A stretch of 64,000 nucleotides of DNA from Clostridia bacterium (GTDB lineage Bacteria > Bacillota > Clostridia > Oscillospirales > CAG-272), in assembly GCA_017463485.1 (NCBI GenBank), contig JAFTPD010000009.1, forward strand, positions 159,076 through 223,075, read 5' to 3'. The notes under the pieces were generated by a model, which saw only the letters and a program-made list of their open reading frames with translations, did not search any database and was not told where the DNA came from. The translations under genes and the position numbers were made by a program. The first letter of the stretch is position 1. Every line of letters starts with the position of its first letter. Shown one piece after another: positions 17,488 to 26,844 of the stretch.

Positions 17488-18864
17488 ATGGATAACAGCC
17501 AATTCACAGAGCAGAACGCGACGCTTCGCAAGCTGCCCTTCTCACTGATAGCGGAGCAATCGCTGCTCGGCTCGATACTCGTAGATCCGAATTCCTTCAA
17601 TCACATAGCCGATATCGTTGCGGCTACCGATTTCTATATCGAGGAGCATCAGCGCATATTCGCGGCTATGCATCAGCTCTTCCTGACCAACAGTCAGGTT
17701 GACTACGTTACGCTGATCGACATGCTGGTAACGCAGGGCGTGTATACCAAATCGGGCGGTGAGGAATATATCCGCACTATCGCCGAGGTAGTTCCAAACG
17801 CCCTCAACGTCAAGGACTACGCCCGCATCGTAAAGGATAAGAGCATACTGCGACAGCTTATAGCCGTCTGCGACGAGGTAAGCGATACCGCTTACGCGGA
17901 GCAGGACAGCGTAGCGCATATCCTCGACTCTGCGGAAAACAAGATATTCGCTATCGCGCAGGGTAAGGACACCAAGAATTTCAGACATATCCGCGAGGTT
18001 ATCGGCGACGTTTACAGCCATCTGCACGAGCTGAATACAAACAAGGAAGCAACGCAGGGTACGTCCACCGGCTTTTCGGGACTTGACCGCGTGCTTGCGG
18101 GTATGGGCAAATCCGACCTTATTCTCGTCGGCGCACGTCCCGGTATGGGTAAGACGTCCTTCTGTCTTAACATAGCATCAAACGTGGCGGCACAGACAGG
18201 CAAAAAGGTATGCATATTCTCGCTTGAAATGTCGGCTGATCAGCTTGTAAGCCGTATGATATCCAGCGAGGCAATGGTCGACAGCTATACCCTTCGCACG
18301 GGTGAGCTTTCGCCCACCGACTGGGAAAACGTAGCGGGAGCAACCTCCCGACTTGCAAAATGCGATATTCTTATCGACGATACCTCGGGTATCACCGTCA
18401 CGGGAATGAAGGCAAAGCTTCGCCGCGTTGACAATCTCGGTCTTGTAGTCATAGACTACTTGCAGTTGATGCAGGGCGATCATCGAAACGACAACAGAGT
18501 TCAGGAGGTCGCGGAGATCTCCCGAGCTATGAAGATAATGGCAAAGGAGCTTATGGTCCCCGTTATCTGCTGCGCTCAGCTTTCCCGAGGTCCTGAATCC
18601 CGTACCGACAAAAAGCCCATGCTTTCCGACCTTCGTGACTCGGGTGCTATCGAGCAGGATGCTGACGTAGTTATGTTCCTCTACCGCGACGAATATTATA
18701 AGGTCAGCGACGGCGCTGTCCCCAATGCCGACGCCGAGAGCAGCGTGGCAGAGGTTATCGTTGCAAAGAACCGTCACGGCTCGACCAACACCGTCAAGAT
18801 GGGCTGGATAGGCAGATACACCAAATTCCGGACCATTGCCGACGACCGCACCCTGCCGGGTTAA
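17488..18864 (+). CDS. dnaB: Replicative DNA helicase DnaB
   Basis: 458 residues, the usual size. N-terminal primase-interacting domain begins LPFSLIAEQSLLGSIL; the RecA-like motor has Walker A GARPGMGKTS near residue 217, Walker B LVVIDYLQLM near 320, and the arginine-finger region SRGPESRTDKKPMLSDLRDSG. DnaB unwinds the replication fork in 5'-3' direction as a hexamer. No intein is present. Gene order rplI-dnaB is typical of Bacillota. Confidence 0.97.
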   Translation: MDNSQFTEQNATLRKLPFSLIAEQSLLGSILVDPNSFNHIADIVAATDFYIEEHQRIFAAMHQLFLTNSQVDYVTLIDMLVTQGVYTKSGGEEYIRTIAEVVPNALNVKDYARIVKDKSILRQLIAVCDEVSDTAYAEQDSVAHILDSAENKIFAIAQGKDTKNFRHIREVIGDVYSHLHELNTNKEATQGTSTGFSGLDRVLAGMGKSDLILVGARPGMGKTSFCLNIASNVAAQTGKKVCIFSLEMSADQLVSRMISSEAMVDSYTLRTGELSPTDWENVAGATSRLAKCDILIDDTSGITVTGMKAKLRRVDNLGLVVIDYLQLMQGDHRNDNRVQEVAEISRAMKIMAKELMVPVICCAQLSRGPESRTDKKPMLSDLRDSGAIEQDADVVMFLYRDEYYKVSDGAVPNADAESSVAEVIVAKNRHGSTNTVKMGWIGRYTKFRTIADDRTLPG

Positions 18865-18909
18865 GCTTGATACATAACCATTTTTAATTTTTTGAGAGGA
18901 GGCGCAACT

Positions 18910-20343
18910 GTGAAAAAGGATATTTTCGACGGCTTTGCGCCGCCACATACACTCTCTCAGCTTCCACCCGACACGCCCATACTCGTAGGCTTTTCAGGCG
19001 GAGCGGATTCGAGATTTTTACTGCACCTTTTGTCCGAATATTCAAAAAAGCACGGTACGCCTATCTGCGCCGCCCATTTAAATCACGGCATACGCGGCGA
19101 GGAGGCGGATAGGGACGAAAGCTTTTGCCGACAGATCGCCGCAGAGTACGGTATTCCCTTCTTTTGCGAGCGCGCGGACGTTCCTGCCCTTGCACGGCAG
19201 ACGGGCGAGAGCCTTGAGCTGAAGGCGAGAGTGTGCAGATACGAATTTTTCAAACGAATCATGCTGGAAAACGACATTCCCCTGCTTGCAACCGCTCATA
19301 ACGCCGACGACGTGCTGGAAACGGTGCTGTTCCGTTTGATGCGCGGTACGGGAACAAAAGGACTTTCCGCCATCCCACCATCGCGAGAGCTTGGAGACGG
19401 ACGCTTGGCGGTGCGCCCCATTCTTGCCTACACCAAGCGCGAGATTGTTGAATTTTGCGACGCTCTCGGCTTGAAATACGTCACCGACAGCACCAATTTC
19501 GAGGACGATTGCACGCGCAACAGGATCCGTCATGCGGTTATCCCCGAGCTTGAAAAAATTTCAGGCGACGGTATCCCGCAGCGAGCGGCGATAAGATATT
19601 CTGCCTTCGCCCGCGAGGACGAGGACGCTATTATGTGCCTTGCCGAGGCGGCGCTGAACGCATCCGAGCCGTTGAGGATAAGCGTTGATAAATTAAATTC
19701 CCTGCATAGAGCCATAGCCAAACGGGTTATATTTAAGCTATATGCAAATCTGTTTTCGGACAGCGGCGGGGATATCCCCGAGGATAAAACGCTGTCAAAT
19801 CTTCACGTTGATGCTGTGCTGGAGCTTGCCTCCAAGGGAGTAAAGCATTCAAGGCTGAATCTTCCCGACGGCGCTACGGCGACGATCGAGGGCGGCTGTC
19901 TTGTGCTTTCAAAGCAGACTGATACTAACACCGACAACACTTTTTTTGTGCGCGAGATAAATTCGGGGCACACGCAGATAAATCACCGTTTTTCGGTATC
20001 CGTCGAACAGATCGACGCTCCCGCCACACAAAAAAAAGGCAAGGAGCTATACGGCGGCAGAGTTTTTGCCAGCGTCGCCTTCCCCGACGAGCGCATATCA
20101 CTTCCCCTGACAGTAAGACCGCGCCAAAGCGGCGACGTTATCCGCTCACACTCAATGACAAAAAAGCTGAAAAAGCTATTGTGTGACAAGGATATTCCAC
20201 TTGAGCTTCGCGACACGCTTCCGCTCTTTATACTCCCGGGCGGCGCAGTTTTATGGTGTCCGTCAGTGGCAATAGCCGACGGCTTCAAGGCAAACGCAGG
20301 CGCCCCCGCCGTGCGACTCACCGTTATTTTTCACGACGTTTAA
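18910..20343 (+). CDS. tilS: tRNA(Ile)-lysidine synthetase TilS
   Basis: 477 residues from a GTG at 18910, 7 bases after GAGGAGG; the in-frame TTG at 18892 precedes that site. The PP-loop SGGADSR is near residue 30 and the substrate-recognition HNADDVLETVLFRLMRGTG segment near 130; a C-terminal TilS domain follows (about 390-477). It converts C34 of the CAU-anticodon isoleucine tRNA to lysidine so that it reads AUA. It is followed 29 bases later by hpt, the common tilS-hpt-ftsH order. Confidence 0.95.
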   Translation: MKKDIFDGFAPPHTLSQLPPDTPILVGFSGGADSRFLLHLLSEYSKKHGTPICAAHLNHGIRGEEADRDESFCRQIAAEYGIPFFCERADVPALARQTGESLELKARVCRYEFFKRIMLENDIPLLATAHNADDVLETVLFRLMRGTGTKGLSAIPPSRELGDGRLAVRPILAYTKREIVEFCDALGLKYVTDSTNFEDDCTRNRIRHAVIPELEKISGDGIPQRAAIRYSAFAREDEDAIMCLAEAALNASEPLRISVDKLNSLHRAIAKRVIFKLYANLFSDSGGDIPEDKTLSNLHVDAVLELASKGVKHSRLNLPDGATATIEGGCLVLSKQTDTNTDNTFFVREINSGHTQINHRFSVSVEQIDAPATQKKGKELYGGRVFASVAFPDERISLPLTVRPRQSGDVIRSHSMTKKLKKLLCDKDIPLELRDTLPLFILPGGAVLWCPSVAIADGFKANAGAPAVRLTVIFHDV

Positions 20344-20372
20344 AAAGCTAACATACAGAAAGGAATACCAAT

Positions 20373-20936
20373 ATGTCGACCCCCACATACTCCGCCGCAG
20401 ATTGCAAAGAAGTCCTTTTTTCAGAGCAGCAGATCGACGAGATAATCACCCGTCTTGCAAGAGAGATCGAGGACACCTACAAGGGCAGTAAAAATCGCCT
20501 TGTAATGGTTATCACGCTTAAAGGAGCGCTTCCCTTTGCCTCCGCTCTGATGAAAAAAATAAACATTCCGATACAGTATGAATGTGTCAAGGTGTCCTCC
20601 TACGGCTCGGGCACAAAATCCTCGGGCGAGGTAAAGCTGCACCTTGATCTGCAAATAAGCGATCCCGAAAACACCGACCTGCTCATTATCGAGGACATTA
20701 TCGATTCGGGCAACACGCTGAGCTTTTTGACGGCTTACCTTAAGAGCCGCCGTCCCGCCAGCGTGCGCGTCTGCACTCTGCTCGACAAGCCCTCCCGCCG
20801 CGAGGTTGACTTCACTCCCGATTTCAACGGCGCGCAGATTCCAGATAAATTTGTCGTTGGATTTGGACTCGATTTCGACGAAAATTACCGCGCACTTCCC
20901 TTTATCGGAGTACTTAAGGAAGAAATTTATTCATAA
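20373..20936 (+). CDS. hpt: Hypoxanthine phosphoribosyltransferase
   Basis: 187 residues. The PRPP-binding motif LLIIEDIIDSGNTLSF is at about residues 103-118, and the purine-contact region KFVVGFGLDFDENYRALPFI at the end is characteristic of HPRT. The enzyme salvages hypoxanthine and guanine to nucleotides. Start follows AAAGGAA. Lies between tilS and ftsH. Confidence 0.96.
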   Translation: MSTPTYSAADCKEVLFSEQQIDEIITRLAREIEDTYKGSKNRLVMVITLKGALPFASALMKKINIPIQYECVKVSSYGSGTKSSGEVKLHLDLQISDPENTDLLIIEDIIDSGNTLSFLTAYLKSRRPASVRVCTLLDKPSRREVDFTPDFNGAQIPDKFVVGFGLDFDENYRALPFIGVLKEEIYS

Positions 20937-20973
20937 TACCGTCATAAATCGGTTTATGGTGTTCACATAAAAT

Positions 20974-20994
20974 ACATACGCGTATGTTATACTT
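20974..20994 (+). promoter_or_regulatory. Palindrome and -10 box before ftsH
   Basis: ACATACGCGTATGT (20974-20987) is a perfect 14-bp palindrome, directly followed by a TATACT box (20988-20993). A TTCACA 20 bases upstream is a poor -35. The palindrome could be an operator or simply the spacer of a weak promoter. Confidence 0.45.
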
Positions 20995-21035
20995 ACATCC
21001 GTGGTTATAATCCCAACTCAGAACGGAGGAATCAA

Positions 21036-23114
21036 ATGAAAAACAGCTTCAAGGTGATCCTTGGATACGGACTTGCGCTGGTGGCTATTATTGCTGTAAT
21101 AGCTATGCTCTACAAGGGCACGGGAAAGACCGAGGATCCCCTTTACAACGATATCGTTGAATACTTCAGACACGAGCAGGTAGAGGAATTCGTGCTCGGC
21201 AATGACGACGTACTTGAGCTCGTGCTAAAGGACGGCAAGAAAGTATCATATAAACTTGCAAGCGTTGATATTTTCCACCGCGATCTCGGCGGACTTATCG
21301 TCCAACAGATGGACGACGGTATCATCACCAAGGGCGAATATGAGCCTGTCAAGACGTATCCTTGGTGGGCGTATTATCTGCCTTGGGTATTGCTCATCAT
21401 AGTTATTATCGTCATTTACTATTTTGCGGTAAAGCGCATGATGAACAGCGGAGGCCCCGGCGGTAAGATCAATAACTTCGGCAAGGCAAGAGTAAAAGTG
21501 CCCATGCCCGACGATAAAAACAAGGTCACCTTTGCCGACGTGGCAGGTGCTGACGAGGAAAAGGAAGAGCTTGTAGAGATCGTGGAATACCTCAAGGACC
21601 CCGAAAGATATTCCAAGCTCGGCGCAAAGATACCCCACGGCGTGCTTCTTATGGGCCCTCCCGGTACGGGTAAGACCTTGCTTGCCAAGGCAGTCGCAGG
21701 AGAGGCGGGCGTTCCCTTCTTCTCCATTTCGGGCTCTGATTTCGTTGAAATGTACGTCGGCGTTGGTGCGTCCCGTGTCCGCGACCTGTTTGAAACGGCA
21801 CGCAAGGCGCACGCGGCTATTATATTTATTGATGAAATCGACGCAGTCGGACGTCACAGAGGTGCAGGTCTTGGCGGCGGACACGACGAGCGCGAGCAAA
21901 CACTCAACCAGCTTCTCGTCGAGATGGACGGCTTCGGCTCGCACGACGGAATTATCGTTATCGCGGCAACCAACCGCCCTGATATCCTTGACCCCGCACT
22001 GCTCCGTCCGGGTCGATTTGACAGGCAGATCACCGTAAATATTCCCGATATCAAGGGACGCGAGGATATCCTCAAGGTCCACGCAAAGAATAAGCCCTTT
22101 GAGCCCGGCGTTGATTTTGCAGAGATCGCAAAGACCACAGCAGGCTTTACGGGCGCTGACCTTGCAAACCTCTTAAACGAATCGGCTCTGCTCGCTGCAA
22201 GACGCGGAAAGAGCCTTATCGGAATGGCGGAAATTGAAGACGCATTCATTAAGATAATCGCAGGTCCCAAGAAAAAGTCCCGCGTTATGAAGGAGCGCGA
22301 GAAGCGCAACACCGCATACCATGAGGCAGGTCACGCTATGGTGGCTCACCTGCTGGGACTTGATCCCGTACAGCAGATATCCATTATTCCCTCGGGTAAC
22401 GCTCTGGGATATACTCTCAATCCTCCCGCGGAGGATAAGTACAGCGTTTACAAGCAGGAGCTCAAGGATAAGATATCCATGCTGCTCGCAGGCCGCGCCG
22501 CAGAGGAGATAATCTTCGGCGACGTTTCGGGCGGCGCATCCAACGACATTCAGCGCGCTACCGCAACCGCAAAGCAAATGGTCATGAAGCTGGGTATGTC
22601 CGAGATCCTCGGTCCTCGCCGCTTCGGCAACGATCAGGAGGAGGTATTCCTCGGACGTGATTTCTCGTCCAATGCGGACTATTCGCAGGAGGTCGCGGCG
22701 CGTATCGACAGCGAGATACACGATATCATCTCCGCATCCTACAATAAGGCGAAGGATCTGCTGAACGCCAATATCGGCAAGCTGCACTTTATCGCAGAGT
22801 TTCTGCTGAAGCACGAGATAATGGACGGCGACCAGTTCAGACACGCTATGGACGACGAGGGCGCGACCATGGAATCCCTTGAGGAGATCGCCAACGAAAA
22901 GAAACGCAAGAGCGAGGAAGCAAACGCTCAGCGCGCCGCCGAAGCAGAAAAGGAAGCAGCCGAGGCAGAAGCCAAGGCGAAAAATTACAGCGAGAGCAAG
23001 GAAAAATCCGATTCCCACAATAGCTACGACCGCGGAGAAGGCAGAAACCGCTACAACCGCGACGAAAAGGACCAAAGCGACGACACCGACGACGGTGACG
23101 AGATTCAGCATTGA
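21036..23114 (+). CDS. ftsH: ATP-dependent membrane zinc metalloprotease FtsH
   Basis: 692 residues. Two membrane helices (about 8-25 and 112-132) flank an outer domain; the AAA module has Walker A GPPGTGKT (207-214), Walker [11 protein letters not shown] and the SRH region [20 protein letters not shown]; the zinc protease motif HEAGH is at 429-433. FtsH degrades membrane and regulatory proteins. The last 65 residues are a charged, Ala/Glu/Lys then Asp-rich tail that is longer than usual. Start follows GGAGG. It is 99 bases after hpt. Confidence 0.97.
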   Translation: MKNSFKVILGYGLALVAIIAVIAMLYKGTGKTEDPLYNDIVEYFRHEQVEEFVLGNDDVLELVLKDGKKVSYKLASVDIFHRDLGGLIVQQMDDGIITKGEYEPVKTYPWWAYYLPWVLLIIVIIVIYYFAVKRMMNSGGPGGKINNFGKARVKVPMPDDKNKVTFADVAGADEEKEELVEIVEYLKDPERYSKLGAKIPHGVLLMGPPGTGKTLLAKAVAGEAGVPFFSISGSDFVEMYVGVGASRVRDLFETARKAHAAIIFIDEIDAVGRHRGAGLGGGHDEREQTLNQLLVEMDGFGSHDGIIVIAATNRPDILDPALLRPGRFDRQITVNIPDIKGREDILKVHAKNKPFEPGVDFAEIAKTTAGFTGADLANLLNESALLAARRGKSLIGMAEIEDAFIKIIAGPKKKSRVMKEREKRNTAYHEAGHAMVAHLLGLDPVQQISIIPSGNALGYTLNPPAEDKYSVYKQELKDKISMLLAGRAAEEIIFGDVSGGASNDIQRATATAKQMVMKLGMSEILGPRRFGNDQEEVFLGRDFSSNADYSQEVAARIDSEIHDIISASYNKAKDLLNANIGKLHFIAEFLLKHEIMDGDQFRHAMDDEGATMESLEEIANEKKRKSEEANAQRAAEAEKEAAEAEAKAKNYSESKEKSDSHNSYDRGEGRNRYNRDEKDQSDDTDDGDEIQH

Positions 23115-23124
23115 TTAACAAATA

Positions 23125-23148
23125 GCCGCCCGTGTTGCCACGGGCGGC
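23125..23148 (+). terminator. Hairpin after ftsH
   Basis: Perfect 10-bp arms GCCGCCCGTG and CACGGGCGGC with a 4-base loop; the following TCAAATT is only weakly U-rich. Confidence 0.7.
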
Positions 23149-23179
23149 TCAAATTAAGTAATTATTCGTACAAAAGCTA

Positions 23180-23208
23180 TTGACAACGGAGCTGTTTTGT
23201 GGTAAAAT
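23180..23208 (+). promoter_or_regulatory. tRNA-Gln promoter
   Basis: TTGACA (23180-23185), 17-bp spacer, TAAAAT (23203-23208). Confidence 0.88.
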
Positions 23209-23239
23209 GATACGGTCGTGAAAGCGACTAAAATAATAT

Positions 23240-23314
23240 TGGGGTGTCGCCAAGCGGTAAGGCACAGGACTTTGACTCCTGCATTCGTCAGTTCAAATCT
23301 GGCCACCCCAGCCA
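23240..23314 (+). tRNA. tRNA-Gln (anticodon TTG), CCA encoded
   Basis: Cloverleaf folds by eye: acceptor TGGGGTG (23240-23246) pairs with CACCCCA (23304-23310), discriminator G, then CCA. The D-loop has AAGCGGTAAGGC, the anticodon loop CTTTGAC reads TTG, and the T-loop is GTTCAAATC. UUG anticodons read glutamine CAA/CAG codons. Confidence 0.97.
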
Positions 23315-23315
23315 G

Positions 23316-23347
23316 AAAAAAGCACTTGCGTAAGCAAGTGCTTTTTT
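23316..23347 (+). terminator. tRNA-Gln terminator
   Basis: 14-base arms AAAAAAGCACTTGC and GCAAGTGCTTTTTT around a GTAA loop. Confidence 0.93.
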
Positions 23348-23351
23348 CAAC

Positions 23352-23497
23352 TAAATCCGCCGTCGGCGGAAGAAATCCACCTTCGGTGGATGAAATCGCT
23401 TCGCGAGGAGAGAGGCGGATTTAATTTCATCTGAAGCCGCAGGCTGAAGATTTCATCCGAGCTTGCTCGGATTTCATCGTGCAAAGCACGATTTCAT
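23352..23497. repeat. Array of short hairpins spaced by ATGAAAT/ATTTCAT
   Basis: First block 23352-23423: outer arms TAAATCCGCC/GGCGGATTTA enclose ATCCACC-ttc-GGTGGAT (23375-23391) and CGC-ttc-GCG. Second block: each small hairpin (AGCC-gca-GGCT, CCGAGC-tt-GCTCGG, CGTGC-aaa-GCACG) follows the same ATTTCAT word. Hairpin sequences differ but the spacer word is kept, in reverse orientation in the first block. It is not a CRISPR (units about 20 bases, no fixed repeat). Confidence 0.65.
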
Positions 23498-23499
23498 TA

Positions 23500-23710
23500 T
23501 TTTCAGAATTTTGTAGATGCACTTCGAGGTTTTCTGGTCTGTAACCAGATTCGAACCGGCGAAATGCATTTTTTGATATAGATTCCCCACAACACCCAAA
23601 CCGCAGACAGATCCGAACCGCCACACCGTAGGGGCGTTCTGCGAACGCCCGCGGACACTTTTAACCTCCGTCATCGCCAAGCTTCTCACGAAAACTCGCC
23701 TATTCCACAA
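23500..23710. other. Intergenic repeat-like sequence, no gene
   Basis: On the minus strand the section near 23535-23565 resembles a tRNA T-arm (GGTTCGAATC within a short stem), but no full tRNA folds. Further on, GGGGCGTTC-tgc-GAACGCCC (23631-23650) is another palindromic element. Open frames here lack ribosome-binding sites. Confidence 0.4.
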
Positions 23711-23715
23711 AAGTG

Positions 23716-23744
23716 TTGATTTTTTCTCAAAAATATGTTATATT
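23716..23744 (+). promoter_or_regulatory. Promoter of YwaF-like gene
   Basis: TTGATT (23716-23721), 17-bp spacer, TATATT (23739-23744). Confidence 0.7.
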
Positions 23745-23782
23745 ATTCTCGACGATTCCCAAATTAACACTTGGAGGCTGAT

Positions 23783-24505
23783 ATGTTTACCACAAACCAT
23801 TTCATTTGGCTTGGCGCTATTGCTCTGCTGATCGCCCTTGCGTTGATCGTTTTAAAAAAGCTCAAAATCTCCGATCGCGCCGTCGGTAAGGCGGTGATGA
23901 TAACGCTTATCATACTTAAAATCTTTCACATGTCCCTATCTATGAAGGAATCCGAGTTCGGCGGCTACATCTTGAACCAGACTCAGCTCTCCTTCCACCT
24001 CTGCTCCATTATGATATACACGGTCATATTTACCAATATGATCAATAATAAAAAGGTGGTTGACACCTTAAAGAGCTTTATGGTTCCCTGCCTTTTTATC
24101 GGTGCGGCAATGGCACTGCTTATCCCGACGGAGGGCGCAGACCCCACCGTTCCGCGAGTCTGGCAGTACATGCTCATTCACGGCGTTCTCGTATTTTACG
24201 GAATCTATCTTGCGGCGGTTGAAAGGGTCGACCTCTCCTTTCGGGCGTATTTCAACAATTTAAAATTACTTCTCGGCGTAACACTTATAGCCTTCCTTAT
24301 GAACAGCGTGCTTGAACAGTACGAGACCAACTTTTTATTCCTGCGCGTGCCGCCGATGGACAACCTGCCTCTGCTCAATCTCGATAACGGCTGGTACGTT
24401 TATTTTCTGACTCTTGCGGCGATTGCCTGCGTATTGGTGCTTCTTGTGCAGCTCCCCTTTATGGCATTGAACGCGCGGAGGAAAAAAAGAGAGCTCTCCC
24501 AATAA
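23783..24505 (+). CDS. YwaF/TMEM164-like membrane protein
   Basis: 240 residues from the ATG at 23783, 6 bases after GGAGG. About seven membrane helices. The segment QLSFHLCSIMIY near residue 74, with its intramembrane histidine and cysteine, and MLIHGVLVFYGIYL near 136 with a second histidine, fit the YwaF (TMEM164) family. Some members of the wider family act in lipid acyl transfer, but the bacterial role is not established. Single gene with its own promoter and terminator. Confidence 0.75.
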   Translation: MFTTNHFIWLGAIALLIALALIVLKKLKISDRAVGKAVMITLIILKIFHMSLSMKESEFGGYILNQTQLSFHLCSIMIYTVIFTNMINNKKVVDTLKSFMVPCLFIGAAMALLIPTEGADPTVPRVWQYMLIHGVLVFYGIYLAAVERVDLSFRAYFNNLKLLLGVTLIAFLMNSVLEQYETNFLFLRVPPMDNLPLLNLDNGWYVYFLTLAAIACVLVLLVQLPFMALNARRKKRELSQ

Positions 24506-24537
24506 CATTCCCCGCACACCTATAATTTGCCTCAAAT

Positions 24538-24564
24538 GCCCGCTCACCCAACAGGTGAGCGGGC
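24538..24564 (+). terminator. Hairpin after YwaF-like gene
   Basis: Perfect 11-bp arms GCCCGCTCACC and GGTGAGCGGGC with a 5-base loop; no long U-run. Confidence 0.7.
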
Positions 24565-24579
24565 AATAAATATAAGTTG

Positions 24580-24608
24580 TTGATTTTGAATTTTCACAAT
24601 GCTATAAT
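24580..24608 (+). promoter_or_regulatory. Promoter of XRE-TPR regulator
   Basis: TTGATT (24580-24585), 17-bp spacer, TATAAT (24603-24608). Confidence 0.8.
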
Positions 24609-24651
24609 ATAAGCATAAAGGCCTTTAAATCCACATTGAACGGAGGAAAAA

Positions 24652-25704
24652 ATGGATATTGGAAACAAGATCAAGCAATTAAGATACAAGGCAGGGTTAA
24701 CGCAGGAGCAGCTCGCCGCAAAGCTTGGCATCAGCGCGCAGTCGGTGTCAAAATGGGAAACAGCCGTTACCATGCCGGACATAACCTTATTGCCCCTGCT
24801 TGCAAGTGAGCTTGGCGTTACTATCGACGACCTTTTTGACCTGACCACCGATCAGCGGCTTAAGCGAATCGAAAAAAGAATAGACCTTGAGGAGGAATTT
24901 CCATCCGACGTTTTCAAGGAATACGAGCTGTTTTTGAAAAATCAGCTTGAAGAAAACGAGGACAAAACAAAGATACTCAGCTTGCTCGCGCACCTCTATC
25001 ATCACCGCATTGAAGCGGACGCAAGGCGGGTCAGCAAGCTTGCGCGCGAGGCTATCATGCGCAATCCCGAACAGAAAAAGTGTCAGTGGCTTCTCCAGAA
25101 GGCAGAGGGTGCGCATATATGGGATTGGAACGTAGCAAACCACACGGAGGTAATCGACTTTTATAAGAAGGTCATTGAAAACGACGCGCAAGAGCCCAAA
25201 ACTCCCATGCCATACTACGAGGTGATGGACAATCTGATAGCCGATCACCGTACCAAGGAGGCGGAAAAATATCTTGAAATATACAAAACTCTCCCCGCTC
25301 ACAAGCCGTTTCTAATTCCCGTATACAAAGCAAGCATTGCGCTGGCTGAGTATGACGTGGCAAAAGCAGACGGCATAATGGAGAGCGCCATGAAGGACTT
25401 TTCGGACAACAGCGGCTTCCTCTTTGAAACGGCACAATATTATGCCCGCAAATGCGAATACGAAAAAGCGATCGGGTATTACGAGCGATCATGGGCGACA
25501 GACGAAAAGCCGAGATTCACTGATACGCTTCACGCTATCGCTATCATTTACGAGATCCTGGGAAACTACGCACAGGCAGTAAAAACATACGACAGAATGA
25601 TAAATTGCATCAAAGAGGAATGGGGCTACAACGACGGTGACGCCGCAGTAGTTGAGGTAGAGCGTACCAAAAGACGGTTGCAGGATATGCAAGCCTCCAA
25701 ATGA
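24652..25704 (+). CDS. XRE-family regulator with C-terminal TPR-like helices
   Basis: 350 residues. The N-terminal helix-turn-helix (IKQLRYKAGLTQEQLAAKLG, then SAQSVSKWETAVTMPDI) is followed by a linker and about 250 residues of helical repeats of tetratricopeptide character (for example YARKCEYEKAIGYYERSW near residue 265 and AIIYEILGNYAQAVKTYDRM near 310). Such regulators may sense a small peptide or protein through the repeats. Start follows GGAGG. No partner gene is evident; it stands alone. Confidence 0.85.
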   Translation: MDIGNKIKQLRYKAGLTQEQLAAKLGISAQSVSKWETAVTMPDITLLPLLASELGVTIDDLFDLTTDQRLKRIEKRIDLEEEFPSDVFKEYELFLKNQLEENEDKTKILSLLAHLYHHRIEADARRVSKLAREAIMRNPEQKKCQWLLQKAEGAHIWDWNVANHTEVIDFYKKVIENDAQEPKTPMPYYEVMDNLIADHRTKEAEKYLEIYKTLPAHKPFLIPVYKASIALAEYDVAKADGIMESAMKDFSDNSGFLFETAQYYARKCEYEKAIGYYERSWATDEKPRFTDTLHAIAIIYEILGNYAQAVKTYDRMINCIKEEWGYNDGDAAVVEVERTKRRLQDMQASK

Positions 25705-25754
25705 TCTTCCCGAATTATAAAAAAGCACCTGAAATTTAAAAACTATTTTTCCCC

Positions 25755-25783
25755 TTGCAAAACCCGCATTGGTATGCTATAAT
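25755..25783 (+). promoter_or_regulatory. Promoter of fucU-type gene
   Basis: TTGCAA (25755-25760), 17-bp spacer, TATAAT (25778-25783). Confidence 0.78.
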
Positions 25784-25823
25784 GAAAATACGACCTAAAA
25801 AATAAATTTGTGAGGTGTGTATT

Positions 25824-26264
25824 ATGTTAAAAGGTATTCCGAAGATTTTGCCCCCCGAGCTGCTCAAGGTGCTTTGCGAGATGGGACACAGTGACAGACT
25901 GTGCATAGCCGACGGCAACTTCCCCTCCGAATCAATGGGCAAGGACGCAATAGTTATTCGCATGGACGGTCACGGCGTGCCCGAGATCCTCGACGCTATT
26001 CTTACCGTTTTCCCGCTCGATACTTACGTTGAAAAGCCTGCTATACTTATGCAACTTATGGATCGCGACGTCGGACGCGTGGAAACCCCCATCTGGGACG
26101 AGTATGCCAATATTATTTCCAAGCACGACGAGCGCGGCAAGGACGCTCTGGGCAACATTGACCGCTTCGATTTCTACGAGGAGGCGAAAAAGTGCTACTG
26201 CATAATCGCTACGGGCGAGAGCGCTATCTACGCAAACATCATGCTTCAGAAGGGCGTTATCTGA
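25824..26264 (+). CDS. fucU: L-fucose mutarotase (RbsD/FucU family)
   Basis: 146 residues, close to E. coli FucU. The family motif GHSDRLCIADGNFPSES is at about 28-44, with the catalytic-type histidine at its start; the C-terminal CYCIIATGESAIYANIMLQKG matches the other conserved block (tyrosine and asparagine). These proteins speed exchange between sugar anomers. FucU rather than RbsD is supported by the L-fucose isomerase gene 6 kb downstream. ATG at 25824 follows GAGGTG. Separated from the transport operon by a YgjV-like gene and the AraC regulator. Confidence 0.88.
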   Translation: MLKGIPKILPPELLKVLCEMGHSDRLCIADGNFPSESMGKDAIVIRMDGHGVPEILDAILTVFPLDTYVEKPAILMQLMDRDVGRVETPIWDEYANIISKHDERGKDALGNIDRFDFYEEAKKCYCIIATGESAIYANIMLQKGVI

Positions 26265-26277
26265 CGGTATCTCCAAT

Positions 26278-26805
26278 ATGGTAGATATTATAGCGCAAGC
26301 GTTGGGATTGGTGGGACTGTTCATTATAGTCCTTTCCTTCCAATTTAAAAAGAACAGCTCCTTCTTTCTGCTTCAGGGCGCGGGAGGATTTATGTTCTTT
26401 CTCAACTTCATCCTCATTGGCGCATACGGCGGAGCTATGTTCAACCTCTGCAATCTTCTGCGCGGACTTGTGTTCATGAAGGACGCACGCAAGCCGTGGA
26501 AGCTTGCCGTCGTTGAGCTTGCATACGCATCCTGCTTTGCCTTTTCCGTCTATCTTGACCATTCGCCAAAGCAAATAATTCTCGTGGCTATCCCCTGCGT
26601 GGCGTTGCTTATTATGAGCGTATTCATGTGGCTCGGCGACCCGGGGCACATACGTGTCTGTCAGATCGCCTGCTCCTCCCCCGGTTGGATAATACATAAT
26701 ATCTTCAACCTGTCTATCGGAGGACTGCTGTGCGAGAGCTTCAATATGATCTCTTCCTTTATATATCTTATAAGACGGAAAAAGAATCCGCAGACCGAGT
26801 CATAA
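26278..26805 (+). CDS. YgjV-like membrane protein
   Basis: 175 residues, five or more membrane helices, beginning IIAQALGLVGLFIIVLSFQ. The terminal block SSPGWIIHNIFNLSIGGLLCESFNMIS matches the YgjV family (read in parts). No function is known for the family. Only 13 bases after the mutarotase gene with a weak ribosome-binding site, so probably translated from the same message. Confidence 0.75.
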   Translation: MVDIIAQALGLVGLFIIVLSFQFKKNSSFFLLQGAGGFMFFLNFILIGAYGGAMFNLCNLLRGLVFMKDARKPWKLAVVELAYASCFAFSVYLDHSPKQIILVAIPCVALLIMSVFMWLGDPGHIRVCQIACSSPGWIIHNIFNLSIGGLLCESFNMISSFIYLIRRKKNPQTES

Positions 26806-26844
26806 ATAAAAAATGTCCGCGCTAACAGCGCGGACATTTTTTAT
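26806..26844. terminator. Bidirectional terminator
   Basis: 18-base perfect arms with GC core TGTCCGCGCT and AGCGCGGACA around an AAC loop, A-run before and T-run after; it serves both the plus-strand YgjV gene and the minus-strand AraC gene. Confidence 0.93.

Noticed and set aside
23352-23497. CRISPR array
   Set aside because: Units are about 20 bases, the constant part is only 7 bases, the variable parts are palindromes, and no cas genes are nearby.
23527-23570. A tRNA on the minus strand
   Set aside because: Only a T-arm-like stem is seen; no acceptor, D-arm or anticodon stem can be folded around it.
23427-23710. Minus-strand frames of 65-78 residues
   Set aside because: They cross hairpin repeats and a tRNA-like fragment and have no ribosome-binding site.
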